Source: Sanderia malayensis (lineage: Eukaryota > Cnidaria > Scyphozoa > Semaeostomeae > Pelagiidae). Taken from it: a stretch of DNA of 64,000 nt. Location: the NCBI GenBank assembly GCA_013076295.1, contig RQOL01000624.1, positions 62,001-126,000 of the forward strand, written 5' to 3'. Below the pieces are notes generated by a model. The model did no database searches and was not told where the DNA came from. It saw only the letters and a list, made by a program, of their open reading frames with translations. A program made the translations under genes and the position numbers. Below, in pieces: positions 24,001 through 34,098 of the stretch (position 1 is its first letter; each line of letters opens with the position of its first letter).

Positions 24001-26110
24001 TGGTTCACGCCGCATTCGAAAAAATATAACTGATGAAGATGCACAGCTCACTTGCAGATCTCTTTTAGACTATTATGCTAATCGTGATGAATTGTCATCT
24101 TGCACTGAAAGTTCAGAAATTGGCACAATAAATTTTGATAGATTTGCTTCCAATTTCAAAATATTTAAGAACAAACTTGTGAAACAAGATTCAAATATGG
24201 TGCCAAAATTTTTTCCACAGTTTTCATGCAATCCTGCAAGTACCAATTATCCATTGCACTGCAAATATCAGCTTATTAGATACAAACCTTGGAAAAGAAA
24301 TATTGAGAATGCTTGGGACAACATGGAAGGTACAAATGATACTTTTGTACAACAATGGGCTAATTTTATGAATACACCCTATGCTAAAGAGCATGTGCAA
24401 AATTGGGCTCAGCAAATTGAAGTTATTCAACAACAAATTCTGTTGGATGATTCAAACCCAACCAATACAAATGAAAGTATTCAACAGCATGAACAGGAGG
24501 ACTGGATGCAAATATCTACACTTTTGCACAATAATAAAGAGCATTCAAATAATGCTGGAATTATCACAGATTGGTCTTCTGATAGGTCAAATTACACAGC
24601 GGAACAGATAAAGCAAATGCCAAACTGGATTATGCAGCAAAGAGAGTCAACCATTATTAACGAACAGCAGATTTTTTGTGATCCTGCACTATTGACTGCA
24701 TCACAAAAATGTGCATACGACACAGTAAAACATCACTTGCTGCAGTCTACCACTGATCAACACATTGAATGTTTACATTTAATTATCAATGGTGAAGCAG
24801 GAACTGGTAAAAGTTTCTTGATAAATGCAATTAGGCATTTGTTAAGACAATATTGCTTTGTGACTGCAACAACTGGCAAAGCATCACATAACGTCAATGG
24901 TGTAACCATACATTCTTTACTGAAACTACCAGTAACCAAACAACAATGCAAGGCTTTAAGTGGACAGGCATTGTCTTTGCTGCAAAGCAGCTTCACATCA
25001 AAAAGATATATTATTATCGATGAATATTCAATGTTAGGTCAAAGGACATTAGGATGGATTGACAGGAGGTGCAGAGAAGCAACAGGAAATGCAAATCGAT
25101 TATTTGGTGGCCTTTCAATTATTTTGGTTGGTGATCCTGCGCAATTGCCACCTGTTTGTGACAAACCTTTGTACCACTCCAGTCCAAATGATCCACTCCA
25201 AGAACAAGGCTATTTTGCATACCTTTTTTTCCAGAAAGTAGTAATACTTGACAAGAATATGCGTATAGATTCTATTTCTCAAGAAAGACAATCATTCCTT
25301 GACCTTTTGTCTCACATACGAAATGGACAATGCACACAGAAGCATTGGGAATTGCTGTTATCAAGACAACCAAATCAGATTCAACATTTATCAAATTTCA
25401 AATTTGCAACAAGGTTGTTTTTTAAAAATGATGATGTTGCTGAATTTAACTATAGTTGCTTGCAAAATCTTAATCAGCCAATTGCTCTGATTGAAGCACA
25501 ACACTCATCAGAAAGAGCAAAATCATTACCTGCAGATGAAATGTCTGGTTTACAACAAACAATTTGTATTGCAAAAGGTGCAAGAGTTATGCTCACAATG
25601 AATCTATGGACTGAGGCTGGCCTTTGCAATGGTGCCACTGGAACAGTAACAGAAATAATTTATGCTCCAGATCAACAACCACCATCCCTACCTACAGCAG
25701 TCATTGTTTCCTTTGATAGCTATAATCTTTGCTCAATATCCAGTTTACCAAACTGTGTACCAATTTGCCCAGTTACAGCTTCAATGTCTGATTACAGTGG
25801 CCATCATGAAAGACTACAAATTCCTTTAAAATTGTCATGGGCTTTAACTATACACAAAAGTCAGGGGCTAACATTAGAAAAAGCTTGGATTAATTTAGGT
25901 CCATCAGAAAAAACAATTGGTATAACTTATGTTGCCTTAAGTAGAGTACGATCATTGTCATCATGCATAGTTGAGCCAATGACTTTTGACAGAATTCAAA
26001 ATATTAGCAAATCTCCTGCCTTCAAATTTCGGCTTGCAGAAGAGCAGAGGCTTAAAGATCTGGCAATTCAAACAACTCTTTTAAATACTTGCATTATTTC
26101 AGAAAATTGA
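21083..26110 (+). CDS. Helitron C: OTU - Rep (HUH) - PIF1 helicase protein
   Basis: A single open frame of about 1,675 codons from ATG 21083 (an in-frame ATG at 21065 is possible; the frame's extension to 20672 crosses the N gap and is not credible). Domains in order: OTU cysteine protease with Cys loop [16 protein letters not shown] and late His in EIHYVST; zinc cluster CTICFEAW...CTRC; Helitron-like N with [15 protein letters not shown] motif [12 protein letters not shown]; tyrosine motif [18 protein letters not shown]1 helicase with Walker [16 protein letters not shown], Walker [43 protein letters not shown] and [10 protein letters not shown]. All catalytic motifs look intact with no intron or lesion, so this is the best candidate for an active Rep-helicase in the window. 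The OTU domain may process ubiquitin-like conjugates; its role in transposition is unknown. Confidence 0.92.
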   Translation: MLATDNSIQTVSFHLITQRLAPLGLSPYDVGGSGDCFFRAVSHQLYRTPDLHTTVRSNAVSHMTENPDLYYHHVLAQNLQWENYLTRMSTPGTWCDNITIQATANVLSVTIHITHAFHSSEEAIIIHPFSHESVQVIFLGFIPEIHYVSTIQISHTTGIDSQNCTLKNLKEKLKPSKAVSVSKKRKRKFNTLSKPKAVESLSENYYKSFDAKTSENISQLSWPNENLKKFEKSINYTLFHCTICFEAWPSNVAHRTKTVICTRCKEDKNIPKLFSVQNNMVPSTIPKELTNLTQTEEMLIARALPIINVYVKPGGQRGYSGHCLNLPQHVSELALSLPCYPKDLSLIIVKMKGTNGNSKNLFVRRSVVLFALTWLIKNNPLYKDVKINDDAVASLPSAAVPHSLKSLETDNVEFHLPIPDPSLAAEETVYNSDTEVSSFLSLPEEQLREIEAIQQTISDVSDSINWPTVDNEPLNEFTTHFLATMAFPTLFPDAKGDPTNPTLYRAVTFTNKVKHLMKFANIVDGKIQYRFAKHPRFAYWALNMIQRKGALQQTGIYIKQNPGDAHISLRDLTDSQDFNETTNIVHKMSRYIANITGSGPCWHKQKEDLKTIISQKGAATIFFTFSSADMHWKGLHNLVCHNPSEISSQQRRKNVIDNPHLTDWYFAQRLESFIKYWLYETLHAEWHWYRYEYQARGSVHCHGIAKLKNDPGICDLTEIARKGFKLQQSAVENNMDSLQINQAIQDGITASETVCHYADWLFSTYNPNPPDQGNWIKPKFHPCQQNHADIDDTEDDLVNLLNTVQRHSRCSTAYCLKINKEGTLECRFKFPKASCETTHLQFEKINFSDKADPQYKVKVVTKRNDPRINNYQQIQLQGWRANCDIQLVTSFRECVEYITKYAAKGEPRSNALKEAFKAIMKCSSAACSHETILKKIVMKTLGQRDFSAQETMHHLLSEKMVSSTFKVFAVNLDGSRRIRKNITDEDAQLTCRSLLDYYANRDELSSCTESSEIGTINFDRFASNFKIFKNKLVKQDSNMVPKFFPQFSCNPASTNYPLHCKYQLIRYKPWKRNIENAWDNMEGTNDTFVQQWANFMNTPYAKEHVQNWAQQIEVIQQQILLDDSNPTNTNESIQQHEQEDWMQISTLLHNNKEHSNNAGIITDWSSDRSNYTAEQIKQMPNWIMQQRESTIINEQQIFCDPALLTASQKCAYDTVKHHLLQSTTDQHIECLHLIINGEAGTGKSFLINAIRHLLRQYCFVTATTGKASHNVNGVTIHSLLKLPVTKQQCKALSGQALSLLQSSFTSKRYIIIDEYSMLGQRTLGWIDRRCREATGNANRLFGGLSIILVGDPAQLPPVCDKPLYHSSPNDPLQEQGYFAYLFFQKVVILDKNMRIDSISQERQSFLDLLSHIRNGQCTQKHWELLLSRQPNQIQHLSNFKFATRLFFKNDDVAEFNYSCLQNLNQPIALIEAQHSSERAKSLPADEMSGLQQTICIAKGARVMLTMNLWTEAGLCNGATGTVTEIIYAPDQQPPSLPTAVIVSFDSYNLCSISSLPNCVPICPVTASMSDYSGHHERLQIPLKLSWALTIHKSQGLTLEKAWINLGPSEKTIGITYVALSRVRSLSSCIVEPMTFDRIQNISKSPAFKFRLAEEQRLKDLAIQTTLLNTCIISEN

Positions 26111-26185
26111 GATAGTTTCACGAAGTATTTTATACTTATTTATCTATTATGCCCATTATTTTTTATGGTTAAAATTTTTTTAGGC

Positions 26186-27207
26186 ATGGATCAAGACAAA
26201 GAGATGGTTGGATATGTACATGATGTATCTTATATTGGTAAAGGTGAAGAAAAGAAATTCTTTGATTTTCAATTTCAAACAGAAACAGGTGTGGTAAGAG
26301 CTGTGTGCTTCTCACCAGGCAAAAAAAGGTGTTTTGAAGAGGCTTCCTTCAAGAAATCGCCTGTCAAAATCAAGAAGTTCATGAAAGACAAGGCTGCACA
26401 TTCGACCGACATCATTATGAATGAAAAAGTCATTGTCCAAGAGCTCCCTTCATTAAATTTTGAATGCCACGACTTAGTACCAAAAGAACTGAACATTCAA
26501 AAACTTGCAGAGGTTTCACCACAACAAATGGTGACTTTAAAAGCAAAAGTTTGCAATTTGCAAAAAGAAACCACTATCCTGCAATATTCCAAAAACCCTC
26601 TGAAGAAACGAGATGGCCTCCTTGTTGATCCTTTTGGGAATATCAAAATAGTCTTCTGGAAGATGACATTAATGCTGTGGAGGAAGGAAAGACGTATGTA
26701 TTCAAAAACCTTTGTGTAAAGAAAAACAAAATGACATCTGACATGTATGTTAATCCAGCCAAAGGTTGCTGCACTATAACACCAGCAGTTGAATTTGAAG
26801 AAGATTTGCAGTATCCACAGACTCTCCCTCAAGAAATGATCACAGCAACAGTGACCGGAGAGATAATTGGCATCCAGAAATGTGTGTTGAATTTCTGTTG
26901 TTTTAAGTGCAGTAAAGTAATTCCTGATTGCTCTGGATCTACTCTTGTTCAATGCAAGCATTGCCACATGAAGCAAAAAACAAAGAATTGCAACAAGCAG
27001 TGGTATATGAATGCAGTTGTTGGTGATGAAGACAAAAAAGTCAGCTTAAACTTCTATCATGACATAGTCATTACACTTTTGGGAATTGTCAAACCTGATG
27101 CAGATGTACACGATGAGGAGGAAGCATCTGACCTTTTTTTTTCAATGTCATCCATTACATGCCTTTACAATGAAAGCACAAGAGCTGTTCAATCTGTTGA
27201 TATATAA
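26186..27207 (+). pseudogene. Helitron C RPA-like single-strand DNA-binding gene, one frameshift
   Basis: Begins at ATG 26186, two bases after an acceptor-like TTTTTTTAG, 75 bases beyond the Rep-helicase stop. It encodes an RPA70-like protein: an N-terminal OB region (MVGYVHDVSYIGKGEEKKFF), a second OB fold with LLVDPFGNIKIVFW, then, in a frame shifted by one base near 26659, EDDINAVEEGKTYVFKNL and a C4 zinc ribbon CCFKCSKV...QCKHCHMK. The product would be about 340 residues. Helitron RPA proteins are thought to coat displaced single strands. The single missing base could be a real lesion or an assembly error; everything else is intact. Confidence 0.8.
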
Positions 27208-28424
27208 CTGTCTTTTGATCCGTCATTTGTAAGTTACAAAACTTTGGAAACTAATTTAGTTCTTATTTTAACTATTATATGTACTGTAGCAAATATTTTT
27301 TTTTAATCACACTTGCCATTCCCTGGCTCAATTGCCATAGAAAACATCAGATTATTTCCAAACATCAGATTTTTAAAGAACCTTTTTAAAAATACCTTGG
27401 CTGGCGGCAGCCATCTGTTAAATTTGTTGTTAAAAGGGACAACAGGCCTATTGTTTTCATGGTAAAACAATAGGACTAAAGAAGCAACTGGGCCATGGCC
27501 CCCAGTTAGTATATTAAAAAGGCCCTGTTCCAAGATAGTTTCCAAATTAATTAACATTTGCATTCACATTTAATTTCAAAACATACTTGCATGTTTTCCA
27601 TGCACTAAACAAACTGTAGTTTCCCTAATAATTGCAAAAACTTGTTCTTAAAATAAGAGCAATTTTAAGAACATTTCAACCTTGAATTGTTAAGATCATC
27701 AAGACTAGGCAAAAATTATCTAGTTCTTATAAAAAAAGTGTATCCATTATTGCAATGGCAAGTTTCTTTATCAAAAATAGACAGTGTCATATTACAGTAC
27801 TATTATAGAAAAGATCATAGTAAGCAAATTGTTACATCCTTTCTTTCAATTATATTTTAATCATGTATTAGTTTTAGTTATTTTGGTTATGTTTAAGATA
27901 TGTTCTGTTACTGTTACTATTTCAAAGTGTCAATTTTCTGTCTGTCTCTAACATTTTTCGTCAGAAAGTACAAACAATTTACAGGGCATCAATCTATATC
28001 CTGTTTACTAAGAATTTTCCAAATTTCTAACTTCCGCCAAAATTTACTTACTGCCTCCCTTCATTTCCTGTTAAGTCTTCCAGCAATTAAAAGGGGCTGC
28101 CTGCACTTCTGCGGCCTTTCCACCTCAGCAGCCCTTTTGCCAGTTAATACGAAAAGTAAAACCGCAAAAGCTGAGCAATATATAGCAATTTGCTACTCCT
28201 AGTTTAATTATAATGTCAATATAACAATGGGTTGTTAATAAAACGTTGATCAAGCGACAAAAGTGGAATGCCACGCATGATACGATACTCATAATGAAAA
28301 GAAGTAATATACTTCAATATCTACAATAATCGTATTGTCATTCGTATTGTTAAGTAATGTTGTATTGTTCGGGATTGTCTTTGGAAGTTGTTGCTGGGTT
28401 GCCTTTCTTGTGCATTGTCTTCAG
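27208..28424. other. No gene recognised; one small hairpin
   Basis: AT-rich. A perfect 11-bp hairpin CCTATTGTTTT / AAAACAATAGG with a 6-nt loop lies at 27447-27474. The more GC-rich patch at 28075-28165 shows no domain. This stretch may include the 3' end of Helitron C. Confidence 0.4.
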
Positions 28425-28549
28425 CCGCACCCTGCATCAAGGGCTTCTTATAAATTCAATTCTTCTTGCGGTTGATGTTTCTCATAATTTATTGGCACCA
28501 ACATCCTATTGGCTGATCTTTGTGTTTTATGACTTATTTACTGCAGTTG
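28425..28549 (+). CDS. Internal exon encoding hydrophobic segments
   Basis: A 125-nt interval with strong borders: GCATTGTCTTCAG before and GCAGTTG|GTAAGT after. In the only open frame it reads RTLHQGLLINSILLAVDV, then SYWLIFVFYDLFTAVG, two hydrophobic stretches suggestive of a membrane protein. No partner exons were identified nearby on the plus strand, and no family is recognised. Confidence 0.4.
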
Positions 28550-28988
28550 GTAAGTAAATTTGATTTTACTTCTTATTTTTAAGGTTCAAAATTTTTGTTG
28601 CGAAAATTACACTCCCGTCACAGATAATTCGCCGCTCGTTTGCGATTTTGTAAGAAAAAAGACTCAGGCCAATGATTCCCAATGACTTCGTTATGAATTA
28701 AGAGCAGTGTTGTAAAAGTTCCATTGTTTTGATAACGCGCTAATTCTATCCTTTGCTCATGGTAATTATATCGGTTTAATTGCGACAGCCCTACCAGTAA
28801 AACAATATAGATGTTGTTTACTTGTGCATAAAGACGAATTTTTGAGGAATAGACAACACCATACAACATTTCCCGGCTAATTGTGTGAAGGGAGTGTAAG
28901 AATTCCATGGTTGCAGAAATGTCTTAAGTAGGGTAGTTACTTGCGTTAGATATATAGTGAAGTCAAATTACAAGACAGAAAACATTAA

Positions 28989-29780
28989 TTAAAAATACCC
29001 AGATAATATGCTCTGTATTCTTGTAAGGCAAATTCTTTCGTCAGGATCAGGAGTGAGTGTGTTAGAAATTATGTCATCCATTCTCTTACTCTTCAAACCA
29101 CATGTTTTTGCAACTTTCTTAGTAAGGTATCCGAATGCGAATATATCACTTGCCCTAGTTAGAGCTGTCTTACCGTGAATAACTTCAGGAGCAACCCATG
29201 GATATTTCTTGCAATACTCATCTCTTTCTGATAAAGGAATATTATTGATTTTTGATCTCGTGGCAAGGACACTTTTACCAAAGTCAGTGATAACAGCAAC
29301 CAATCCCTCTTCAACCAGAACATTATCAGTTTTGATATCTCCATGGACATAACCAGTTGTATGAATATGTAGAAGAGCATCACCTAAACTACACAAAATT
29401 TTAAACCAGTCCTCTTTTCCCTTAGGCATACCTGGTATCAAACAACTAGCACCAGTGTTCAAAATGGCATTCACAGTTGACGACTCTCGATTCAGGCCAT
29501 GAAAACTTGTTACAAGACAATATGGCTTGATCTCCATGACAACACCAAGTAATTTGGGGATTCCTCTATGACAATGTAAGTTTAGCAGCACATTTGCCTC
29601 TTTTAACAATGATTGTTTCAAAGCATCATCTGTGAAAGCTTCTGACTCTTTATATGCCTTGACAGCAACATCCATGCCTCTGTATGAGAATAGGCTGCAG
29701 CACCCAAATGTCCCTGAATACTTCTTGCTACTAGGTACCTCAAGCAGTTCTTCTACTTTCAAAAACATTGATGATGGTAA
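28989..29780 (-). CDS. Protein kinase domain, last exon
   Basis: Encodes a nearly complete protein kinase catalytic domain of about 260 residues. Visible are a glycine-loop region (YSGTFGCCSLF), the ATP-binding Lys in MDVAVKAYKE, the catalytic loop YVHGDIKTDNVLV (HRD replaced by HGD, Asp and Asn kept), the metal-binding ITDFGKSV and the APE segment WVAPEVIHGK, with DIFAFGYL following. The missing Arg of HRD means activation-loop phosphorylation may not be needed. The exon likely begins after GTCTTCAG at 29780 and runs to a stop at 28989. Upstream on the same strand, beyond a LINE, lies an RFX-like winged-helix exon that may belong to the same gene, but the two junction phases do not match directly, so an exon is missing or they are separate. 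Confidence 0.8.
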   Translation of the reverse strand, partial: LPSSMFLKVEELLEVPSSKKYSGTFGCCSLFSYRGMDVAVKAYKESEAFTDDALKQSLLKEANVLLNLHCHRGIPKLLGVVMEIKPYCLVTSFHGLNRESSTVNAILNTGASCLIPGMPKGKEDWFKILCSLGDALLHIHTTGYVHGDIKTDNVLVEEGLVAVITDFGKSVLATRSKINNIPLSERDEYCKKYPWVAPEVIHGKTALTRASDIFAFGYLTKKVAKTCGLKSKRMDDIISNTLTPDPDERICLTRIQSILSGYF

Positions 29781-30176
29781 CTGAAGACTCCAGAGCCCAG
29801 CGCCCTAACTATTTAACAAAATACAATGTTTAATTGTTGAATTAAGTACTTAGGAAATGTAAAGTTGGAAAAAGCGTTTAACAAATATAAAAGTACTCAT
29901 AATTTTTACAGCGATCAAGTTACGTTTAAACAGTGTTGATATTTGAAAAAAATTTTTTAGAGAATTTGAAAATTTTTACAAAATCAATCAGAGTTAATTA
30001 ACATAAATTTAAACAAATTTTAAAAGAAAATAAAGATAAAAGCAAAAATCAAAAGATAAAGGATTATAATTAACTAAAGGGGATAGGTAGGTAAAAAGGG
30101 TATGGATCAATGATGGGATCTAATGGATGCTGATTGTCGTATTTTTTAGATTTCAGAATCAATTTTAGACTCAGGT

Positions 30177-31625
30177 TTACTGAGGTTCTTGTAATAACCA
30201 TTTTCGTAGAAATTTATGAAAAAGAGATTTGTTTTTTATTTCTCTTATTTCTAGGGGTATACTATTCCAAATCTTTACTCCATTACAAGTAATAAATCGT
30301 TTTTTGTAGTTTGTTCTGACTATTGGAGTGACAAGATGTTGCTTAGTAGCTTGGCGGGTTCGATAACCATGTCGAGAGGTTGTTTTCTCAAAAAATTCAC
30401 TAAATATCGAATTTTGATTATTATTGTTAATGTCATACATGACTTTCGCACATTCAAAATTAAAACTTTCTTCAAAGTTAAGAATATGTAGTTTCTTGAA
30501 AAAAGGTTTGGCACTCGTTTGATATTTTTGAAAATTCATTATTCTCAATGCTTTATTGAGATTGCGCTGAACTGATTTAGTTAACGTTGAAGCTGCGCAA
30601 CCCCAATTGATCAGGGCATAATTTACATGAGGAGCGATAAAAGCAAAATATAGGTTGCGTAAAATTTGAGTTGGAACAAAATGTCTCATTTTGGCGAGAA
30701 TACCGATGCCTTTAGATACCTTTATATTTATGTATTTAATATGCTGTTTCCAATTTAAATTTTTATCTAGTATTACACCAAGATACTTAATGAAATCTTT
30801 TTGTTCGATGGTTTTATTGTTTATCAAAATTTTAATAGGCTGAGGTAATTTTTTTTGTGGAGGTGAAATTATTAAAAAGTTTGATTTTTCAACGTTTAAT
30901 GTTAGCTTGTTGGCGATTAACCAGTTAGAAACATTACTTAGTTCATTATTAACTAGTTTTTCAATATATTTCAAATTTTCGTGTGAGTAAAAAATACTCG
31001 TGTCATCAGCAAATAAATGAAATTTCAGTGTGCTTGATGCAAAGGGCATATCGTTGATATATAGAAGAAATAGTAGAGGCCCAAGTACACTACCTTGTGG
31101 CACGCCTGCATTGACATAACAAGTTTCAGATAGTACATCGTTGATTGAAACTTTTTGCTTCCGTTCGGACAAATAAGATCTAAACCAAAGAAGAGGGGTG
31201 CCTCTTACACCATAATAATCAAGTTTTTTTAGCAAGATGTTATGGTCCACAGTATCAAATGCTTTTGCAAGATCTAAAAAGATGCAACATGCATATTGTT
31301 TATTTTCAACGGCAGTAACAAGTTTATTATATAAATCTAGGATGGCCAGTGAAGTGGACTTATTTTTTTGAAAGCCAAACTGATGTTCAAAGATGATATT
31401 ATGTTTTATAAGAAAGTCTGTTAGTCTGCTATGCATAAGTTTTTTAAAAATCTTACTGAAGATAGGCAAAAGAGAAATTGGGCGGTAGTTGGAAACATCC
31501 TTCCTAGATTTCGCTTTATATATAGGAATAACTTTTGCATATTTTAGCAGTTTCGGAAAATGGCCAGACTGGAAAGACTGGTTTATCAGATTTGTGAGGG
31601 GGTAGTCAAGACATCGCTTATACAT
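30177..31625 (-). CDS. LINE reverse transcriptase
   Basis: An open frame of 482 codons covering the whole RT domain: NYRPISLLPIFSKIFKK (palm entry), FLDLAKAFDTVDHNILL (first Asp), NAGVPQGSVLGPLLFLLYIN and the catalytic HLFADDTSIF. It continues into the usual C-terminal region (YLGVILDKNLNWKQHI; APHVNYALINWG). The motif set fits the Jockey/CR1/L2 group rather than RTE or R2. The frame is intact, so this copy is fairly recent, but the lack of an N-terminal endonuclease makes it non-autonomous. Confidence 0.9.
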   Translation of the reverse strand: MYKRCLDYPLTNLINQSFQSGHFPKLLKYAKVIPIYKAKSRKDVSNYRPISLLPIFSKIFKKLMHSRLTDFLIKHNIIFEHQFGFQKNKSTSLAILDLYNKLVTAVENKQYACCIFLDLAKAFDTVDHNILLKKLDYYGVRGTPLLWFRSYLSERKQKVSINDVLSETCYVNAGVPQGSVLGPLLFLLYINDMPFASSTLKFHLFADDTSIFYSHENLKYIEKLVNNELSNVSNWLIANKLTLNVEKSNFLIISPPQKKLPQPIKILINNKTIEQKDFIKYLGVILDKNLNWKQHIKYINIKVSKGIGILAKMRHFVPTQILRNLYFAFIAPHVNYALINWGCAASTLTKSVQRNLNKALRIMNFQKYQTSAKPFFKKLHILNFEESFNFECAKVMYDINNNNQNSIFSEFFEKTTSRHGYRTRQATKQHLVTPIVRTNYKKRFITCNGVKIWNSIPLEIREIKNKSLFHKFLRKWLLQEPQ

Positions 31626-31745
31626 TTAATCAGCTTGACCGGAATGTTATAAGCAGCTGGAGCTTTACTTTCACTAAGGCTTAATAACTGGGAGTAAACA
31701 TCTGCAGTCGTCACGGGTGAAATAACAAATGAATCTTACTGTACT
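30177..31745 (-). mobile_element. LINE, Jockey/CR1-like superfamily, 5'-truncated
   Basis: A non-LTR retrotransposon fragment on the minus strand. The first readable LINE codons are SFVISPVTTADVYSQLL and NIPVKLIKCISDVLTTP near 31740-31640. A one-base frameshift then leads into the reverse transcriptase frame at about 31625. Endonuclease and ORF1 are absent, as expected from 5' truncation during target-primed reverse transcription. The 3' untranslated region probably extends to about 30060; no clear poly(A) or target-site duplication was found. It sits between the winged-helix exon and the kinase exon, so it lies in an intron if they form one gene. Confidence 0.85.
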
Positions 31746-32167
31746 TTGACAACTCTCGCTCCCTATCTAAATCCTTTTGCAGTTTCTCTTTTTCCAGTCG
31801 TTCATTTCTATACAGGTTAATTGCTTTCCTATAATTCAAAGCCTGGGATTGTGTTTTTGTTGAATCCCCACTTTGTCCACTATTCTGCCCCTCAACAGAA
31901 TCATCAAACCTAGCACCCGACTCTTCATCCAAACGTCCAGTATTCACACGTGCAACAGCATCTTCTCCAAGTAAAAATGTTATGCCATAATAGCATCTTA
32001 CTCGCTTGCTATTTTGGCAATTCTTGATTTTTTTACCAAAAACGGCACGCAAACACTTACCCACTACATTCGAGGAGACAGATTCTCCCAATTCTTGTTG
32101 TGCTTTGTGTACAAGCACGGCCACCTCAACCTTGCTCCCTTCTTGGCTGACCAAATTTTTTGATAAC
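31740..32167 (-). CDS. Exon with RFX-like winged-helix domain and coiled coil
   Basis: Runs from an acceptor GATTCCTCAG at 32168 to a donor AGTACA|GTAAGA at 31740. The first part reads SKVEVAVLVHKAQQELG, then SSNVVGKCLRAVFGKKIKNC and KRVRCYYGITFL. The spacing and the terminal YYGI match the RFX-type winged-helix DNA-binding fold (GKLIRxVFP...KYHYYGI in classical members). After an acidic low-complexity region it ends in a helical ERLEKEKLQKDLDRERELSK coiled coil. The donor site abuts the 5' end of the LINE. The gene's first exons are not found. The similarity to RFX is my pattern reading and should be tested by profile search. Confidence 0.55.
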
Positions 32168-34098
32168 CTGAGGAATCACAGATAAAAGTTTAATGGTGGC
32201 AAAAATGTGAGACAGTCTAAAATGATTTTTATTTCATTGTCATAGTGATATTAAGCAATATACTGCAGCTTAATACTACACACAACATTGTCGCTCATGT
32301 AATCAAACGGTTGTCCCAACAAATTCTTTCAAGCAAAGAGAAGCTGGATGTTATTGTATTTAGCTGTCTGGCAAAAATACAAAAAATAAAAAACACTCAC
32401 TGATAGAACAAAGTAAGTATCGGATAATTGATAGAAGATTGAAAAACATCATTTCCATAAAAAAGGAAGCAGCAACAGTCTCTCAATCGTGCTATTAAAA
32501 TTACTTGTCTTGGTTGTATGTACTACAGTGGGCCTATGGCATTCATCTGCTGAAAACGACTACTTAGCGGAAACTGATGTCAATGTGAAGAATTATTTGT
32601 CTAAATATCACTATATCCAACCAGAAAACTGTAAAAAAATATTTATCAACCCACCAATTTATTATCCACTTGTCTCTTTCACTGAGGTTGCAACTGTTCT
32701 GATTTTTAGCTTCCTCGTTGTGAGCATTAGCACTGACCAATTCTGCCATTTTGCTTTCTGCCAAAGAAATCAAGAATGCTGCTGGCCCTCATCCTCTCCT
32801 CAGACACGCCTGCGGCTCCTCAGGCCTCTCCCTTTACTCCTCAGACCACGCCCATTAGAATCAGTTGCGCATTTCCAAGAACTTCGATAGACGCGTTTTT
32901 TATGGCGAAATTAAAAAAAGGTCAAAAAAGGGTCGTCTTTTTTGTTCCTTTTTGAAATAAAACTAACCACAAATAAATAAAGGGTCATGAAGATGCCAGG
33001 AGACACAATAATCGGCCATACATGAAAAAAAAGATTAAAGTGGCCATATAGCTAGTGTTGAAAGTAGCTACAAGTTTACTGATAAGTGCCTAGTGCATCT
33101 TGGATAACAAAAAGGCGTTCTATCCAGAAATAGGAAATTTTCAACTTTTAGCTAATGCGAGCACTACCATGCCGAAATGACAATTGCGAGAAATTATACT
33201 ACCCCCACAGGGGCTTATGTGCGACTAAGGGACTTAGCCAACAATTTATACCCCCAAAACATGAAAACGTCAAAAAATAAATTCCATTTTCAAATTCAGT
33301 GGCCCATAATTGTACTTCTCACCAAGTTTGATGCAAATTGAACGAGTTTCAAAATTTGCCTCTGGCCACTTTTAACCCATTTTATCCCACCAAAACATAA
33401 AAATTTCAAAAAATCAATTAACTATTCGAATTTAGCGGCCCAAAATTGTACTTTATACTGATTTTCAGCCAGTTTTAAAGAAATTGAGTTTTCATGTTTT
33501 TGCGATTTTTGCTTGTATTGGGACCTACTGGGATACTGGGCATGACAGGGTACGTTTTCTTTGGATTTCAACCAAACTCAAACGTTACGCTATGCAATCA
33601 CATCAATAATACTTCTATTCTCCTTTTATTCTACTACTCCCTACCTGACCATATTTACTCGATGCTCAAGATGCAAGCGAATAGTTCCAAAGATGAGAAA
33701 AAACTGACTCTTATCAACAACAAGGATATAAGTTATGATTGGCTACTTACCGTATTTACTTCATTGACCACAGTTTCACTTTCCAAATACTGTGGTCATT
33801 CAAGAGCAGGTCAATCGAGGGCGGAGCTCTTCAACAATAGTTTGTCATCTGTGAACCAAAGCAAGAGCTTTTGATAATGAACGCTAAGTAGAAGGGCTTT
33901 CAAGCACACTCGCTTTGAGCTCAACAATTTTGCTACGTATGAAGATGGATATAACACTTGTGGTTGCTTTAAATTACGGTTTTCATCGATTCCCAGGGTT
34001 TTTCGAGTAAGCGCTATCCTCCGCCATAAAGGGGAAATATCTAACCATAAATTATCTATATTTTTTTACACCAGGTGTAAAATATTTATATAATAGAG
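32168..34098. other. No secure gene; imperfect tandem pair
   Basis: A frame at 32489-32890 begins with a signal-peptide-like stretch (LLKLLVLVVCTTVGLWHSSA) but has no ATG start and turns into low complexity. Two imperfect units of about 120-150 bp lie in tandem at about 33240-33480, sharing the words CCAAAACAT, TTCAAAAAAT and GGCCCA(A)AATTGTACTT. Nothing else was recognised. Confidence 0.35.

Larger units (their letters stand above)
21083..27207 (+). mobile_element. Helitron C (OTU / Rep-helicase / RPA class)
   Basis: Two genes in the same direction, Rep-helicase then RPA-like, the arrangement of the larger animal Helitron class. The outer termini were not located: left of the coding region is the N gap, and right of it is AT-rich DNA without an obvious hairpin plus CTRR end. 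It is closely related to Helitron B across the whole Rep-helicase region, but the two differ in the N-terminal protease-like module. Confidence 0.85.

Noticed and set aside
32489..32890. Secreted-protein-like frame with a signal peptide, resembling the start of a metalloproteinase propeptide
   Set aside because: There is no ATG start, no supporting splice site, and the second half is low complexity; resemblance is limited to a few residues.
33494..33874. 126-codon frame with a hydrophobic start
   Set aside because: No family is recognised, the context is AT-rich, and it adjoins a tandem repeat; chance is the simpler explanation.
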